DNA of 64,000 nucleotides, taken from NCBI GenBank assembly GCA_050486405.1, contig JBJHDF010000007.1, forward strand, positions 1 to 64,000, in the 5' to 3' direction. This DNA comes from JBJHDF01 sp050486405. GTDB taxonomy: Bacteria; Pseudomonadota; Gammaproteobacteria; Pseudomonadales; Cellvibrionaceae. This document shows, piece after piece, positions 7,213-16,442 of this stretch. The position numbers and the translations under genes are program-made. Under the pieces are notes generated by a model. It worked only from the letters and a program-made list of their open reading frames with translations. It did not search any database and was not told the DNA's origin. Position 1 is the stretch's first letter, and each line of letters begins with the position of its first letter.

Positions 7213-8909
7213 TTACACCTGTCAGTACCGATTTTGATGCCATTGTCATAGGGTCCGGCATCAGTGGTGGTTACGCAGCCATGGAATTGTGTACCCGGGG
7301 TTACAAGACCCTGGTGCTGGAGCGCGGTCCCAACGTGGAGCACGGCGACTACCCCACAGCCCTCACCGATTTCTGGGATCTGCCCCACCAGGACATGGTG
7401 CCCCGGGAGGAGATTGCCCAGCACTACGCCAAGCAGAACCGCCTGAACTGGTGGGTCCGCCAGCAGAACAAACACTGGATCAACAAGGATGACGAATACT
7501 CCTATGAGGAAGACCAGCGCTTCGATTGGATTCGCGGTCACCATGTGGGCGGCCGCTCGCTGATGTGGGGACGTCACTGCTACCGGTTCAGTGACATCGA
7601 CTTTGAGGCCAACAAGAAAGAGGGCGTCGCCGTCGACTGGCCCATCCGCTACGCTGACATCGAACCCTGGTACGATCAGGTGGAGCGGTTCGTTGGCATT
7701 GCCGGCCAGAAAGAAGGCCTGAAGCAGGTGCCGGATGGGGTGTTTCTCAAACCCTTCCCACTTAATTGCGCCGAACAGCACTTGCGTGAAAGTGTTGGCG
7801 CACGGTTTCCAGGCCGGGTGGTAACGCCGGGGCGCATTGCCAACCTGTCCGAGTATGATCCCGAGGTGCACAAGGGCCATCGCGGCCAGTGTCTGTCCCG
7901 CAATCGCTGCTGGCGCGGCTGTCCCTACGGCGCCTATTTCAGCAGTCAGTCCGCCACTTTGCCGGTGGCGCGGGAGACGGGCAATCTGACGATAAGACCC
8001 AACAGCATCGTGCATGAGATCGTCTACGATCCGGAGACAGGTCGGGCCAGCGGGGTTCGGCTGAAGGATGCCGCCACTGGTGAACATCTGCATATCAGTG
8101 CGCGGATCATCTTCTGTAACGCCAGTACCGTGGGTACCACCGCCATACTGCTCAACAGCCGCTCGGAGCACTTTCCCGAAGGGCTGGGCAACACCAGTGG
8201 TGAGCTGGGCCACAACATGATGGATCACCACTACGGCATGGGTGCGGCCGGAGTGCTGCCCGGATTTGAAGACCGCTACTACTCCGGGTTCAAGCCCGGC
8301 GGCTTTTATATCCCACGCTTCGTCAACCTCGATGACGAGACCCGTCGCGAAGGCTATCTGCGCGGTTTTGGCTACCAGGGCAGCGCCGTGCGTACGGACA
8401 ATGTGCCGGCCGGGGTCGTGGGCGAAGAACTGAAACAGGTTCTCTTTCAGCCGGGCTCCTGGACAATTGGTATGACCTGCTTCGGAGAAATGCTGCCCTA
8501 CCACGAAAATCGCATGTATCTGAACTTCAACAAGACCGACCGGCACGGCATGCCGCTGATCACCTTTGACGCCAGCCTGCGCGAGAACGAGATGGCACTG
8601 CGCGAGGACGGTGTACGGGCGGCGGTGGAAATGCTGGAGGCGGCGGGCTGTGTCAACGTCACCCATTACAACGCCGCCACGGCGCCCGGCGCCTGCATTC
8701 ACGAGATGGGCACTGCCCGCATGGGCCGCGACCCGGCCACCAGTGTGCTGAACCAGTGGAACCAGATGCACGATGTGCGCAATGTGTTTGTCACTGACGG
8801 AGCCTGCATGACCAGTTCCGGCACTCAGAACCCCAGTATCACCTATATGGCGCTGACGGCAAGGGCGGTGGATTACGCCCATCGGCAGATAGCCGCCGGC
8901 GCCTTGTAA
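7209..8909 (+). CDS. GMC-family FAD-dependent oxidoreductase (dehydrogenase large subunit)
   Basis: 566 aa. The N-terminal FAD-binding motif reads DAIVIGSGISGGYAAMEL, followed by LVLERG. A conserved HVGGRSLMWGRHCYR loop and a C-terminal GTARMGRDP...VTDGACMTSSGTQNPSITYMA segment are typical of GMC oxidoreductases that work with gluconate 2-dehydrogenase-type small subunits. It lacks its own signal peptide and should travel with the Tat-exported partner encoded just upstream. Substrate is probably a sugar, polyol or alcohol in the periplasm, with electrons passed to the respiratory chain; which one cannot be read from sequence. Confidence 0.9.
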   Translation: MITPVSTDFDAIVIGSGISGGYAAMELCTRGYKTLVLERGPNVEHGDYPTALTDFWDLPHQDMVPREEIAQHYAKQNRLNWWVRQQNKHWINKDDEYSYEEDQRFDWIRGHHVGGRSLMWGRHCYRFSDIDFEANKKEGVAVDWPIRYADIEPWYDQVERFVGIAGQKEGLKQVPDGVFLKPFPLNCAEQHLRESVGARFPGRVVTPGRIANLSEYDPEVHKGHRGQCLSRNRCWRGCPYGAYFSSQSATLPVARETGNLTIRPNSIVHEIVYDPETGRASGVRLKDAATGEHLHISARIIFCNASTVGTTAILLNSRSEHFPEGLGNTSGELGHNMMDHHYGMGAAGVLPGFEDRYYSGFKPGGFYIPRFVNLDDETRREGYLRGFGYQGSAVRTDNVPAGVVGEELKQVLFQPGSWTIGMTCFGEMLPYHENRMYLNFNKTDRHGMPLITFDASLRENEMALREDGVRAAVEMLEAAGCVNVTHYNAATAPGACIHEMGTARMGRDPATSVLNQWNQMHDVRNVFVTDGACMTSSGTQNPSITYMALTARAVDYAHRQIAAGAL

Positions 8910-8939
8910 GCAGGTTCGGCGCCGGATCTCGCCGGTACT

Positions 8940-9614
8940 TTATCCTCCCCGCAGCCGGATATCCACGGCCAGGCGCTGGCTCAGGCAGGGCCATTGCGCC
9001 AACTCGCTCGACCAGTCCCGGCGGCGCTGGCGCGCCAGCAACAGCGGCAACCTGTGGCGCTCCAGGCTGTGCTCGTCCAGCAGCAGCTCCGCGGAAAAAA
9101 GCACCGCCTGATCCAGTTCGTTGGCGAAGGGCTCGCCGATCAATTCGTGAGCAATCAGATTCGAGCGGGTCATGTCCACCGGCACCAGCGGAGCGTCCCA
9201 GTAGCCCAGCAAGCGGTCGTTGATTTCTTCCAGCAGTCGGTGTGCCAGATAGGCTTCATTGAGCAGGGCCTCCAGGGGGGACTGGGCGACGATCAACTCC
9301 GGCGGTGACAGCAGATAATCGGCCGCCACCTGCAGCAAGGGGTCCATAAATGTTTGGATCTCGGCCTTGTGGGCGATGTCGGATACAGCAGCCAGCAGTT
9401 CCGGCACTCGCTGTACGTACTGCAGAATAAAGTCCGCCAGGGCGGTGGCGCCCTGCCCGTCCGGCAGTTGAATGGCGCTGTGCAGCGGCTCGTACTGGTT
9501 GTCCAGCAGGTCGGCCAGTACCATGGCCTCCCGGTAGTTGTGGCCGGCGTGGGCGATCAGGGAGCGCAGGGCGGACAGGGTGTCAGGGTGCATGGGAGTC
9601 GGGTTATCCGGCAA
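8940..9614 (-). CDS. Conserved hypothetical protein (224 aa)
   Basis: Soluble, leucine-rich, mainly helical protein without signal peptide or membrane segment, ending in DWSSELAQWPCLSQRLAVDIRLRGG. Codon usage matches the chromosome, so it looks like a resident gene. The frame can start at a TTG at 9614 or at the ATG at 9593 (giving 217 aa); neither has a clear ribosome binding site. It converges on the GMC gene with only 30 bases between. I do not recognise the family. Confidence 0.6.
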   Translation of the reverse strand: MPDNPTPMHPDTLSALRSLIAHAGHNYREAMVLADLLDNQYEPLHSAIQLPDGQGATALADFILQYVQRVPELLAAVSDIAHKAEIQTFMDPLLQVAADYLLSPPELIVAQSPLEALLNEAYLAHRLLEEINDRLLGYWDAPLVPVDMTRSNLIAHELIGEPFANELDQAVLFSAELLLDEHSLERHRLPLLLARQRRRDWSSELAQWPCLSQRLAVDIRLRGG

Positions 9615-10224
9615 TTCGGGCTGACGGCGGCTGGGCCTCTCTTAAAGCTAATCCAAGATAGTGTAATTACAAGGCGCGGTTAAGAACTAAACGCTCTCAA
9701 AAACCCGCAAAACTGCGTAGTTATTTTGGGTAATAGCCTGATCCGGTTGAAAAAAATCCCCCTTTTTACGCCTGGCCGGAAATCGCCCTTGCGCGCGTGA
9801 AACGGCGCCAACCACATAAATTTATTGACTTTTTTGCGCCACTGTGGCCTCCTTAGCGCCTGCTGTTGCGACGAGTTGCCGCAGTTTACGGGCTGTACCC
9901 CGCCAAATCCGATAAATCGCCGGTACCTTCAGGTCAGGACCACGCCAGGATATCCGTTTCACCCCACCGGGTGAGGGGATGCCTCGGGCCGATTTTGGGT
10001 ATTGCGCCGGTGAATCAGGCACCGCACAGCCAACATATTCCAGACAAAAGCAGTACGGAAAGCTGTCGTATTCAGGCACTGGCGTGCAATCAGGGATGTA
10101 AAGCCATCGACAACCCGGAGCCGGTCGCCGCGAGCAGTTGCGGCGGGCCCGGGTTGCTTTGTGGCTGGTTATTGCGCCCGGGCCTGGTGGTGGCAGCAAT
10201 CCGGCCAGACGGAGAAGAAGGGCG
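9615..10224. other. 610-bp gap upstream of the cox operon
   Basis: No convincing gene. Bases 9650-9840 are AT-rich for this genome, with A- and T-tracts (9751-9767 and around 9828-9836), and fit a promoter and regulatory region for the cox operon and perhaps the divergent 8940-9614 gene. Reading frames across 9866-10282 and 9822-10199 have no family resemblance and overlap the coxB start. I could not place a firm promoter. Confidence 0.4.
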
Positions 10225-11370
10225 ATGTTCTACAAAGCACATAGGCTGGCCGCCTTGTTGTTGCTTGTTCCCGCCGCGCTGATGTTCAGTCATCAGCCCA
10301 TGGCAGAGGAAATTCAGCGCTGGGCCTATAACATGACCGAGGGGGTGACCCCCGTCAGCCGGGAAGTCTACGCGCTGCACATGCAGATGTTCTGGTGGTG
10401 CGTAGCCATTGCCACGGTGGTGTTCGGCATCATGCTCTACAGCATGATCATGCACCGCAAGTCCCGCGGTGTTAAACCCGCCAACTTCCACGAGAGCACC
10501 GCGCTGGAAATCACCTGGACGGTGATTCCCATGCTGATCCTGATTCTGATGGCGATTCCGGCCACCAAGACCCTGATCAAGATCTACGATACCTCCGAAG
10601 CGGAAATCGATATTCTGATCACCGGCAACCAGTGGAACTGGCGCTACGAGTATCTGGATGAAGACGTCGCCTTTATCAGCCGCCTGAGCACACCGCGCGC
10701 CCAGATCGAGGGCCGTGCCGCCCAGAGCGCCAACTACCTGCTGGAAGTGGACGAACCGCTGGTGATTCCCACCGAAACCAAGGTGCGATTTCTGCTCACT
10801 GCCAGTGACGTGATTCACTCCTGGTGGGTGCCTGAATTTGGCTGGAAGCAGGACGCTATCCCCGGCTTTATTAACGAAAACTGGACCTACGTGGAAGAGC
10901 CCGGTATCTATCGCGGCATGTGCGCCGAGCTGTGCGGCCGCGACCACGGCTTTATGCCTATTGTGGTTCACGCCGTGCCCCGCGACGAATACAACCAGTG
11001 GCTCGCCGCCAAGCGCGAAGAGCAGGCCGCCATTCGCGCCCTTACCGAACAGACCTTTACTTTCGAGGAACTCTACGACCGCGGCGGGCAGGTGTACGGC
11101 CGCGCCTGCGTCGCCTGTCACGGCGCCGGCGGTGAAGGTATAGCCGGCGTGTTTCCCTCGCTCCATGGGGGTGTCTCCGTCGGACCCATGGAAAGTCAGA
11201 TCGATATCCTGGTCAATGGTGTCAGGGGTACCTCCATGCCAGCCTTTGGTGATCAGCTGAGTGAAGTCGATATTGCGGCAGTCATCACCTATGTGCGCAA
11301 CGCCTGGGGTAACAATATGGGCGATATGGCACAGCCGATTGACGTTTACAACTTCAAGCAAGGCAACTAG
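10225..11370 (+). CDS. coxB: Cytochrome c oxidase subunit II with fused cytochrome c domain (caa3 type)
   Basis: 381 aa from the ATG at 10225, which has GGAGAAGAAG upstream and begins a proper signal peptide (MFYKAHRLAALLLLVPAAL); the longer open frame has an Arg/Pro-rich, non-coding-like extension. Two transmembrane helices follow (HMQMFWWCVAIATVVFGI and TWTVIPMLILILMAIP). The CuA site CAELCGRDHGFM is at about 232-243, and a cytochrome c domain with CVACH begins near 294. It takes electrons from cytochrome c and passes them to subunit I. First gene of the cox cluster, 11 bases before coxA. Confidence 0.95.
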   Translation: MFYKAHRLAALLLLVPAALMFSHQPMAEEIQRWAYNMTEGVTPVSREVYALHMQMFWWCVAIATVVFGIMLYSMIMHRKSRGVKPANFHESTALEITWTVIPMLILILMAIPATKTLIKIYDTSEAEIDILITGNQWNWRYEYLDEDVAFISRLSTPRAQIEGRAAQSANYLLEVDEPLVIPTETKVRFLLTASDVIHSWWVPEFGWKQDAIPGFINENWTYVEEPGIYRGMCAELCGRDHGFMPIVVHAVPRDEYNQWLAAKREEQAAIRALTEQTFTFEELYDRGGQVYGRACVACHGAGGEGIAGVFPSLHGGVSVGPMESQIDILVNGVRGTSMPAFGDQLSEVDIAAVITYVRNAWGNNMGDMAQPIDVYNFKQGN

Positions 11371-11381
11371 GAGGCAAAACA

Positions 11382-12932
11382 ATGGCACACGGTCCCGCTA
11401 AAGGTTTTAGCCGCTGGTTGTTCACCACCAACCACAAAGACATCGGCAGCATGTACCTCTGGTTCAGCTTTGCCATGTTCATTGTCGGCGGCATTTTTGC
11501 ACTGGTGGTTCGCGCCGAGCTGTTCGAGCCCGGTCTGCAGATTGTCGACCCCAACTTCTTCAACCAGATGACCACCATGCACGGTCTGATCATGGTGTTT
11601 GGTGCGGTCATGCCGGCGTTTGTCGGTCTGGCCAACTGGATGATTCCGATGATGATCGGCGCGCCGGATATGGCGTTGCCGCGCATGAACAACTGGAGTT
11701 TCTGGATTCTGCCGTTCGCGTTTACGCTGCTGCTGTCCACGCTGTTTATGCCTGGCGGCGGCCCCAACTTCGGTTGGACTTTCTACGCGCCCCTGTCCAC
11801 CACCTACGCGCCGGACAGCGTCACTTTCTTCATTTTTTCCGTGCATGTAATGGGCGCCAGCTCCATCATGGGTGCCATCAACATCATCGCCACCATTCTC
11901 AATATGCGCGCACCGGGTATGACCCTGATGAAGATGCCGCTGTTTGTCTGGACCTGGCTGATCACCGCCTATCTGCTGATTGCGGTAATGCCGGTACTGG
12001 CCGGTGTGGTCACCATGATGCTGATGGACATCCACTTTGGCACCAGCTTCTTCGATGCCGCCGGTGGCGGTGACCCGGTACTGTTCCAGCATCTGTTCTG
12101 GTTCTTCGGGCACCCGGAGGTGTACATCATGATTCTGCCGGCCTTCGGTATTATCAGCGCCATCATCCCCACCTTTGCGCGCAAACCGCTGTTCGGCTAT
12201 TCGTCCATGGTGTACGCCACGGCCGCCATCGCCTTCCTCAGCTTTATGGTGTGGGCGCACCACATGTTCACCGTGGGCATGCCCATTGCCGGTGAGCTGT
12301 TCTTCATGTACGCCACCATGCTGATCGCCGTGCCTACCGGGGTGAAAATCTTCAACTGGTTGGCCACCATGTTCCAGGGCGCCATGACCTTTGAAACGCC
12401 CATGCTGTTTGCCATCGCCTTTGTGATCCTGTTTACCATCGGCGGTCTGTCCGGCGTCATGCTGGCCATTGCTCCGGCGGACTTCCAGTACCACGACAGC
12501 TACTTCGTGGTGGCCCACTTCCACTATGTGCTGGTGCCGGGCGCGGTCTTCTCCATCATCGCCGCTGTTTACTACTGGTTGCCCAAGTGGTCCGGCCGCA
12601 TGTACAACGAAGTGCTGGGCAAGACGCATTTCTGGTTGGCCTTTATCGGCCTGAACCTGACTTTCTTCCCGATGCACTTCAGCGGGCTGGCGGGCATGCC
12701 GCGTCGGATTCCGGACTACAATCTGATTTTCGCCAACTGGAACATGATCTCTTCGGTGGGCGCCTTCCTGTTCGGCGCCGCCCAGATCCTGTTCCTGTAC
12801 ATTGTGGTGCACGCCATCCTCAAGGGCCGCAAGGCCACTGATGAAGTCTGGGAAAACCCGGAGGGGCTGGAGTGGACCGTGGCATCGCCGGCGCCCTACC
12901 ACACGTTCAGCACGCCACCGGAAGTGAAATAG
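11382..12932 (+). CDS. coxA: Cytochrome c oxidase subunit I
   Basis: 516 aa, twelve predicted membrane helices. The catalytic core is visible: HGLIMVF (low-spin haem ligand region), FFGHPEVYIMILPAFG with the His-Tyr pair near 243-247, WAHHMFTVGM with the two CuB histidines, and DSYFVVAHFHYVLV with the haem ligands. It reduces oxygen to water and pumps protons through the D and K channels. A ribosome binding site AGGAGG sits at 11370-11375, right at the end of coxB. Confidence 0.97.
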   Translation: MAHGPAKGFSRWLFTTNHKDIGSMYLWFSFAMFIVGGIFALVVRAELFEPGLQIVDPNFFNQMTTMHGLIMVFGAVMPAFVGLANWMIPMMIGAPDMALPRMNNWSFWILPFAFTLLLSTLFMPGGGPNFGWTFYAPLSTTYAPDSVTFFIFSVHVMGASSIMGAINIIATILNMRAPGMTLMKMPLFVWTWLITAYLLIAVMPVLAGVVTMMLMDIHFGTSFFDAAGGGDPVLFQHLFWFFGHPEVYIMILPAFGIISAIIPTFARKPLFGYSSMVYATAAIAFLSFMVWAHHMFTVGMPIAGELFFMYATMLIAVPTGVKIFNWLATMFQGAMTFETPMLFAIAFVILFTIGGLSGVMLAIAPADFQYHDSYFVVAHFHYVLVPGAVFSIIAAVYYWLPKWSGRMYNEVLGKTHFWLAFIGLNLTFFPMHFSGLAGMPRRIPDYNLIFANWNMISSVGAFLFGAAQILFLYIVVHAILKGRKATDEVWENPEGLEWTVASPAPYHTFSTPPEVK

Positions 12933-12937
12933 TCGCC

Positions 12938-13504
12938 ATGAAACTGCCAATGCCCAAAGATCCTGTTCATGCCCTGTGCGTCAAATTGGGCGCCTGGGCG
13001 GTGGGCATGTTCGCGTTTGCTCTCTTGATCATGCCGCCGCTGTATGAGGTGTTCTGCGAGGTAACCGGACTCAATGGCAAGACCGGCGGACGCTATGAGG
13101 CAGTGGATATCCGTATCGACACCGAGCGCACGGTGAATGTGCAGTTTGTGGCCGTTACCAGTTCCGGCATGACATGGGATTTTGCGCCGTCGGTGCGCAG
13201 CATTCGGGTACACCCGGGTGAGCAGGTGCGTATCGACTACCGCGCCTTCAACCCTACCGAGCGCTTTATGATCGGCCAGGCGGTGCCCAGTGTGACGCCG
13301 TTCAAGGCGGCCAACTATTTTCACAAGACCGAATGTTTTTGTTTTGAGCAGCAGCCACTGGATGCGAACAGCAATGCCGAGTTGCCGCTGTTTTTTATTG
13401 TTGACCAGGACATCCCGGCGGATGTCCATACCATCACTTTGTCTTACACGCTGTTTGATGTCACGGAACGCTACGCCGACCGCTACGCGGGCGTGACACG
13501 CTGA
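12938..13504 (+). CDS. ctaG: Cytochrome c oxidase assembly protein CtaG (Cox11)
   Basis: 188 aa. A single N-terminal membrane helix (AWAVGMFAFALLIMPPLYEVFC) anchors a periplasmic immunoglobulin-like domain with the copper-binding motif KTECFCFEQQ near 128-137. It delivers copper to the CuB site of subunit I. I use the ATG at 12938, 5 bases after the coxA stop; a longer frame would overlap coxA and adds nothing conserved. Confidence 0.93.
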   Translation: MKLPMPKDPVHALCVKLGAWAVGMFAFALLIMPPLYEVFCEVTGLNGKTGGRYEAVDIRIDTERTVNVQFVAVTSSGMTWDFAPSVRSIRVHPGEQVRIDYRAFNPTERFMIGQAVPSVTPFKAANYFHKTECFCFEQQPLDANSNAELPLFFIVDQDIPADVHTITLSYTLFDVTERYADRYAGVTR

Positions 13505-13526
13505 TAATGATTATGGGGTAGACCAA

Positions 13527-14582
13527 ATGGCAAGCGAAGGAACCTACTACGTACCCGAACAGAGCAAGTTGCCGCTGCTGGCCAGCATCGGCATGTTTGT
13601 GGCGGCTTTCGGGATTTCCTCCTGGCTCAGTGGCATGAGCGGCAACGCCTATGTGCTGGTGGGGTCCGTTGTGTTGTTTGCTGCCGCCGCGCTGGATTTC
13701 AGTTGGAAGCAGACCCTGGGTACGCTGGTGGTCAGTGCGCTGCTGGTGGCCTTGACGTCCGGGTGGCTGGGTATTCTCAGCAGCGGTATGTTTACCCTGT
13801 TCGTCGGCAAGCTGCTGTTGGCCGGAGTACTCTGGAACTGGTTTGCCATTGCCATTGCCGAAAACATCGCCGGCAAGAACAGTCCCCAGCTCAAGCGCTC
13901 TTACGTCTGGGGCATGGTGTGGTTCATTTTCAGCGAAGTGATGTTCTTCGCCGCCTTTTTCGGTGTGCTTTTCTATGTCCGCACCCTGGCCCTGCCCTGG
14001 CTGGCGGGTGAAGGCAGCGGCGCTTCCAACGAATTGCTGTGGCCGGGCTTTGAGGCGGAATGGCCATTGATGGTGACACCGGATATGGCGGTGCGCGGCG
14101 AGGGCGCGAGAGTTCTCGGTCCGGAGCAGAACATGAGTTTCCGGGACGCCGGTTCTCTGTTCACCTGGCTGCCCTTCTGGAATACCGTCATTCTTATGGC
14201 GTCCAGTGTCACGGTGCATTTTGCTCATACGGCGATCAAGAATGACAATCGCAAAGGTTTCAACAACTGGCTGCTGGCGACCATTCTGCTGGCGGGTACT
14301 TTCCTGTGTTTGCAGGTGTACGAGTACTACGAAGCCTATGTGCATATGGGTCTGACCCTGCAGTCCGGCATTTACGGCGCTACTTTCTTCATGTTGACCG
14401 GCTTTCACGGTGTGCACGTATTGATGGGTACGATCATGTTGCTGGTGATGTATCTGCGCTCGGTGCTCAAGGGGCACTTCAAGTCCGATGACAATTTTGG
14501 GTTTGAAGCCGCCAGTTGGTACTGGCACTTTGTGGATGTGGTTTGGGTTGGGCTGTTCCTGTCCGTCTATATCTTTGGTTAA
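13527..14582 (+). CDS. coxC: Cytochrome c oxidase subunit III
   Basis: 351 aa with seven predicted membrane helices. Typical segments include WGMVWFIFSEVMFFAAFFGVL and GFHGVHVLMGTIML, and the C-terminal ASWYWHFVDVVWVGLF is a signature of the family. It is somewhat longer than the usual 260-300 aa; the extra length lies in the N-terminal helices and a loop at about 155-205 (EGSGASNELLWPGFEAEWPL region), a variant common in gammaproteobacteria. It supports subunit I and proton uptake. The stop codon abuts the inverted repeat at 14583. Confidence 0.95.
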   Translation: MASEGTYYVPEQSKLPLLASIGMFVAAFGISSWLSGMSGNAYVLVGSVVLFAAAALDFSWKQTLGTLVVSALLVALTSGWLGILSSGMFTLFVGKLLLAGVLWNWFAIAIAENIAGKNSPQLKRSYVWGMVWFIFSEVMFFAAFFGVLFYVRTLALPWLAGEGSGASNELLWPGFEAEWPLMVTPDMAVRGEGARVLGPEQNMSFRDAGSLFTWLPFWNTVILMASSVTVHFAHTAIKNDNRKGFNNWLLATILLAGTFLCLQVYEYYEAYVHMGLTLQSGIYGATFFMLTGFHGVHVLMGTIMLLVMYLRSVLKGHFKSDDNFGFEAASWYWHFVDVVWVGLFLSVYIFG

Positions 14583-14774
14583 AAGCCATTTCATAAACTA
14601 CTGCGTGCACGTCTGGCGGCGTCCGGCGGTGCTCGGAATCCTCATGTATTGCATATACACTGCGGCTTTGGCTCCTGCGTCGCCCTATCGCCTGCGTCCA
14701 TGCAGGCGTGCGGTTCCTGCGCTCCGGCGGCCGCCACCAGCCGCGCACTCGCTACGTTTCTGAGATGGCTTTAA
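14583..14774. repeat. Long inverted repeat with about 130-bp loop behind coxC
   Basis: Left arm AAGCCATTTCATAAAC (14583-14598) and right arm GTTTCTGAGATGGCTT pair with two mismatches. Both arms match the compact hairpin at 51878-51926, but in reverse orientation and pushed apart by an insert (about 14611-14742) containing its own short palindromes. Bases 14671-14710 match 52104-52143 at 33 of 40 positions. It may terminate cox transcription and looks like a member of a dispersed repeat family. Confidence 0.7.
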
Positions 14775-14781
14775 ATCGCTT

Positions 14782-15009
14782 CTAGAAAGCCCTCCGATCC
14801 CAGGGCGCCTGGCTGCTGAGGATGCCGGTGTACAGGCCGATGAAAATGCACAGCAGCAGTAGTGCGGCCAGGGTGATGCGGATGCCCAGTGCGTAGAGCG
14901 TCCGTTTTGATTCGGGCACGCCCGCGTCCCTGAGCAAAAAATTCATGCCGCTGGTCAGACTGACCACGATGGCGACAAACAACAGCAGAATAAGGACTTT
15001 CAGCCACAT
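14782..15009 (-). CDS. DUF2909 twin-transmembrane protein
   Basis: 75 aa with two transmembrane helices (VLILLLFVAIVVSLTSGMNF and LGIRITLAALLLLCIFIGLYTG) joined by a short charged loop with RDAG and ESKRTL. This layout and place inside cox clusters of gammaproteobacteria fit the DUF2909 family. Function is unknown; a role in oxidase assembly or stability is only suggested by location. It lies on the opposite strand, divergent from the SURF1 gene. Confidence 0.8.
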   Translation of the reverse strand: MWLKVLILLLFVAIVVSLTSGMNFLLRDAGVPESKRTLYALGIRITLAALLLLCIFIGLYTGILSSQAPWDRRAF

Positions 15010-15096
15010 GGATGGTGGATAACTCCGATCAGGGATGTGCGGAACGGGATGTCCGACAGTGGCGAGTGTTGACTCGTCAAGGTACAGTGCTTCCCC

Positions 15097-15801
15097 GTGA
15101 AACTACAGTTTACCCCAAACCTGAAAATCCTGCTGTTTGCCGCGCTGGCGCTACCTTTGCTGTTGGCGCTGGGCACTTGGCAGGTGCAGCGCGGCTTCGA
15201 GAAGCGCGCTCTGGAGCAGCAGTACGAGCGGCAACAGGCGGCGCCGCCGGTGGAAATGACGGACCGCACGGTCGACGACTTGCCACTGTTTACCCGGGTG
15301 ATCGCCCGGGGCGAATTTGATCCCGAGCGCTTTTGGCTGCTGGACAACAAGCACCGCAGTGGCCGGGTGGGCTATGAGGTGATCGTGCCCTTTCAACTGG
15401 ACGACGGGCGCTGGCTGTTGGTCAATCGCGGTTGGCTGGCGGCGGGCGGCAGTCGCCGGCAGTTGCCCGAAGTACCGGCGGTGCCCGGCGAGGTTACCCT
15501 GTTTGCCCAGATTGCACCGGACAGCCGGCATCCGCTGCTGTCTGCCGCGCATCCGGGGCCGGATTGGCCGCGAATGGTGACGGCACTGGAGGTGGAGGAG
15601 ATGGCGCAGCAGTTGGCGCAGCCGTTGCTGTCCGTGTCGCTGCGGCTGGATGCCGCCAGCCCCGGTGCTCTGGTCACCGGCTGGAGCGCCACCGCCGTGG
15701 AGTCCCACCGTCACTGGGGCTATGCCCTGCAGTGGTTTGGCCTGGCGCTGGCGCTGCTGGTGTGGTTGTTTTATGTCTGCATGTCGCGGGTCGATGAATA
15801 G
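15097..15801 (+). CDS. SURF1-family cytochrome oxidase assembly protein
   Basis: 234 aa, GTG start. Two membrane helices bracket a periplasmic domain: N-terminal ILLFAALALPLLLALGTWQVQR, with the family signature LGxWQxxR, and C-terminal HWGYALQWFGLALALLVWLFYV. Conserved LLVNRGWLAAG lies in between. SURF1 proteins help insert haem a into subunit I. It starts a run of assembly genes (15097-19102) that follow without large gaps. Confidence 0.9.
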   Translation: MKLQFTPNLKILLFAALALPLLLALGTWQVQRGFEKRALEQQYERQQAAPPVEMTDRTVDDLPLFTRVIARGEFDPERFWLLDNKHRSGRVGYEVIVPFQLDDGRWLLVNRGWLAAGGSRRQLPEVPAVPGEVTLFAQIAPDSRHPLLSAAHPGPDWPRMVTALEVEEMAQQLAQPLLSVSLRLDAASPGALVTGWSATAVESHRHWGYALQWFGLALALLVWLFYVCMSRVDE

Positions 15802-15809
15802 GTAATTCC

Positions 15810-16436
15810 ATGTCTGAACGCAACGAGGTTTCCAGCGAACAACAGCGGCGCCTGCAGCGTCGCGGTCGGGTGCAGGGTGCGGCCATCATGGCCATTATTC
15901 TGCTGCCCTTGCTGGCGGCGCATCTGATTTATCACACCGGGTTCGGCATACCCGCGAGCACGGTGAACAACGGCGATCTGATTGATCCGCCGCTGCCGGT
16001 CGAGGAGCTGATGCTGTACCGGCCCGGCGCCGGCCCCTGGCGGCTGGAGGACGAGGCCGCGCGCTGGCGCATTCTGATTCCCGGCATGGCCGAGTGCGAC
16101 GCCGTGTGCGAGCAGAATCTCTACCTCAGTCGCCAGGTGCGTACGCGGCTGGCGGACAATTCCGAGCGGGTGGCGCGCCACTACCTGTTGCTGGATGACC
16201 GGCTGGGGGCGGATACCGCCGCCTGGCTCGCCGCCGAACACCCGGATGTGCGGATTCTCAGCGCGCGGCCTGCGGAACTGGCGGCCACCGGTTATGACGG
16301 CATGCCCGGGGGCGATGGCCGATATTTCCTGATGGACCCCAGAGGATTTGTTATGATGGCCTACTCGCCGGAGCACAGTGGTGGCGAGCTGCTGGATGAC
16401 CTCAAGCGCATGTTGAAATTTTCCCAGGAGAGATAG
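15810..16436 (+). CDS. Membrane-anchored SCO-like protein of the cox cluster
   Basis: 208 aa. One N-terminal helix (GAAIMAIILLPLLAAHLIYHTGFG) and a periplasmic domain with thioredoxin-like features. CDAVC at about 95-99 is the spacing of SCO copper motifs, YLMDPRGFVMMAYSPEH resembles the last strand of a SCO fold, and a His within that region could be the third ligand. Homologues are found between SURF1 and ctaA in gammaproteobacterial cox clusters. A role in copper or thiol handling for CuA is likely, but not shown here. Confidence 0.75.
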   Translation: MSERNEVSSEQQRRLQRRGRVQGAAIMAIILLPLLAAHLIYHTGFGIPASTVNNGDLIDPPLPVEELMLYRPGAGPWRLEDEAARWRILIPGMAECDAVCEQNLYLSRQVRTRLADNSERVARHYLLLDDRLGADTAAWLAAEHPDVRILSARPAELAATGYDGMPGGDGRYFLMDPRGFVMMAYSPEHSGGELLDDLKRMLKFSQER

Positions 16437-16442
16437 ATCCCC

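Noticed and set aside
7203..8882. Very long open frames antisense to GMC, cox, polA, FadE and the acyl ligase genes
   Set aside because: They mirror the coding strand in GC-rich DNA, give low-complexity His/Gln/Arg-rich proteins and match no family.
10138..10224. Extended N-terminus of coxB
   Set aside because: The extra 29 codons are Arg/Pro/Gly-rich and precede a normal signal peptide; the ATG at 10225 has a good ribosome binding site.
9822..10282. Two overlapping frames of 125 and 138 codons in the gap before coxB
   Set aside because: Pro/Cys/Arg-rich translations, no ribosome binding site and overlap with the coxB promoter and start.
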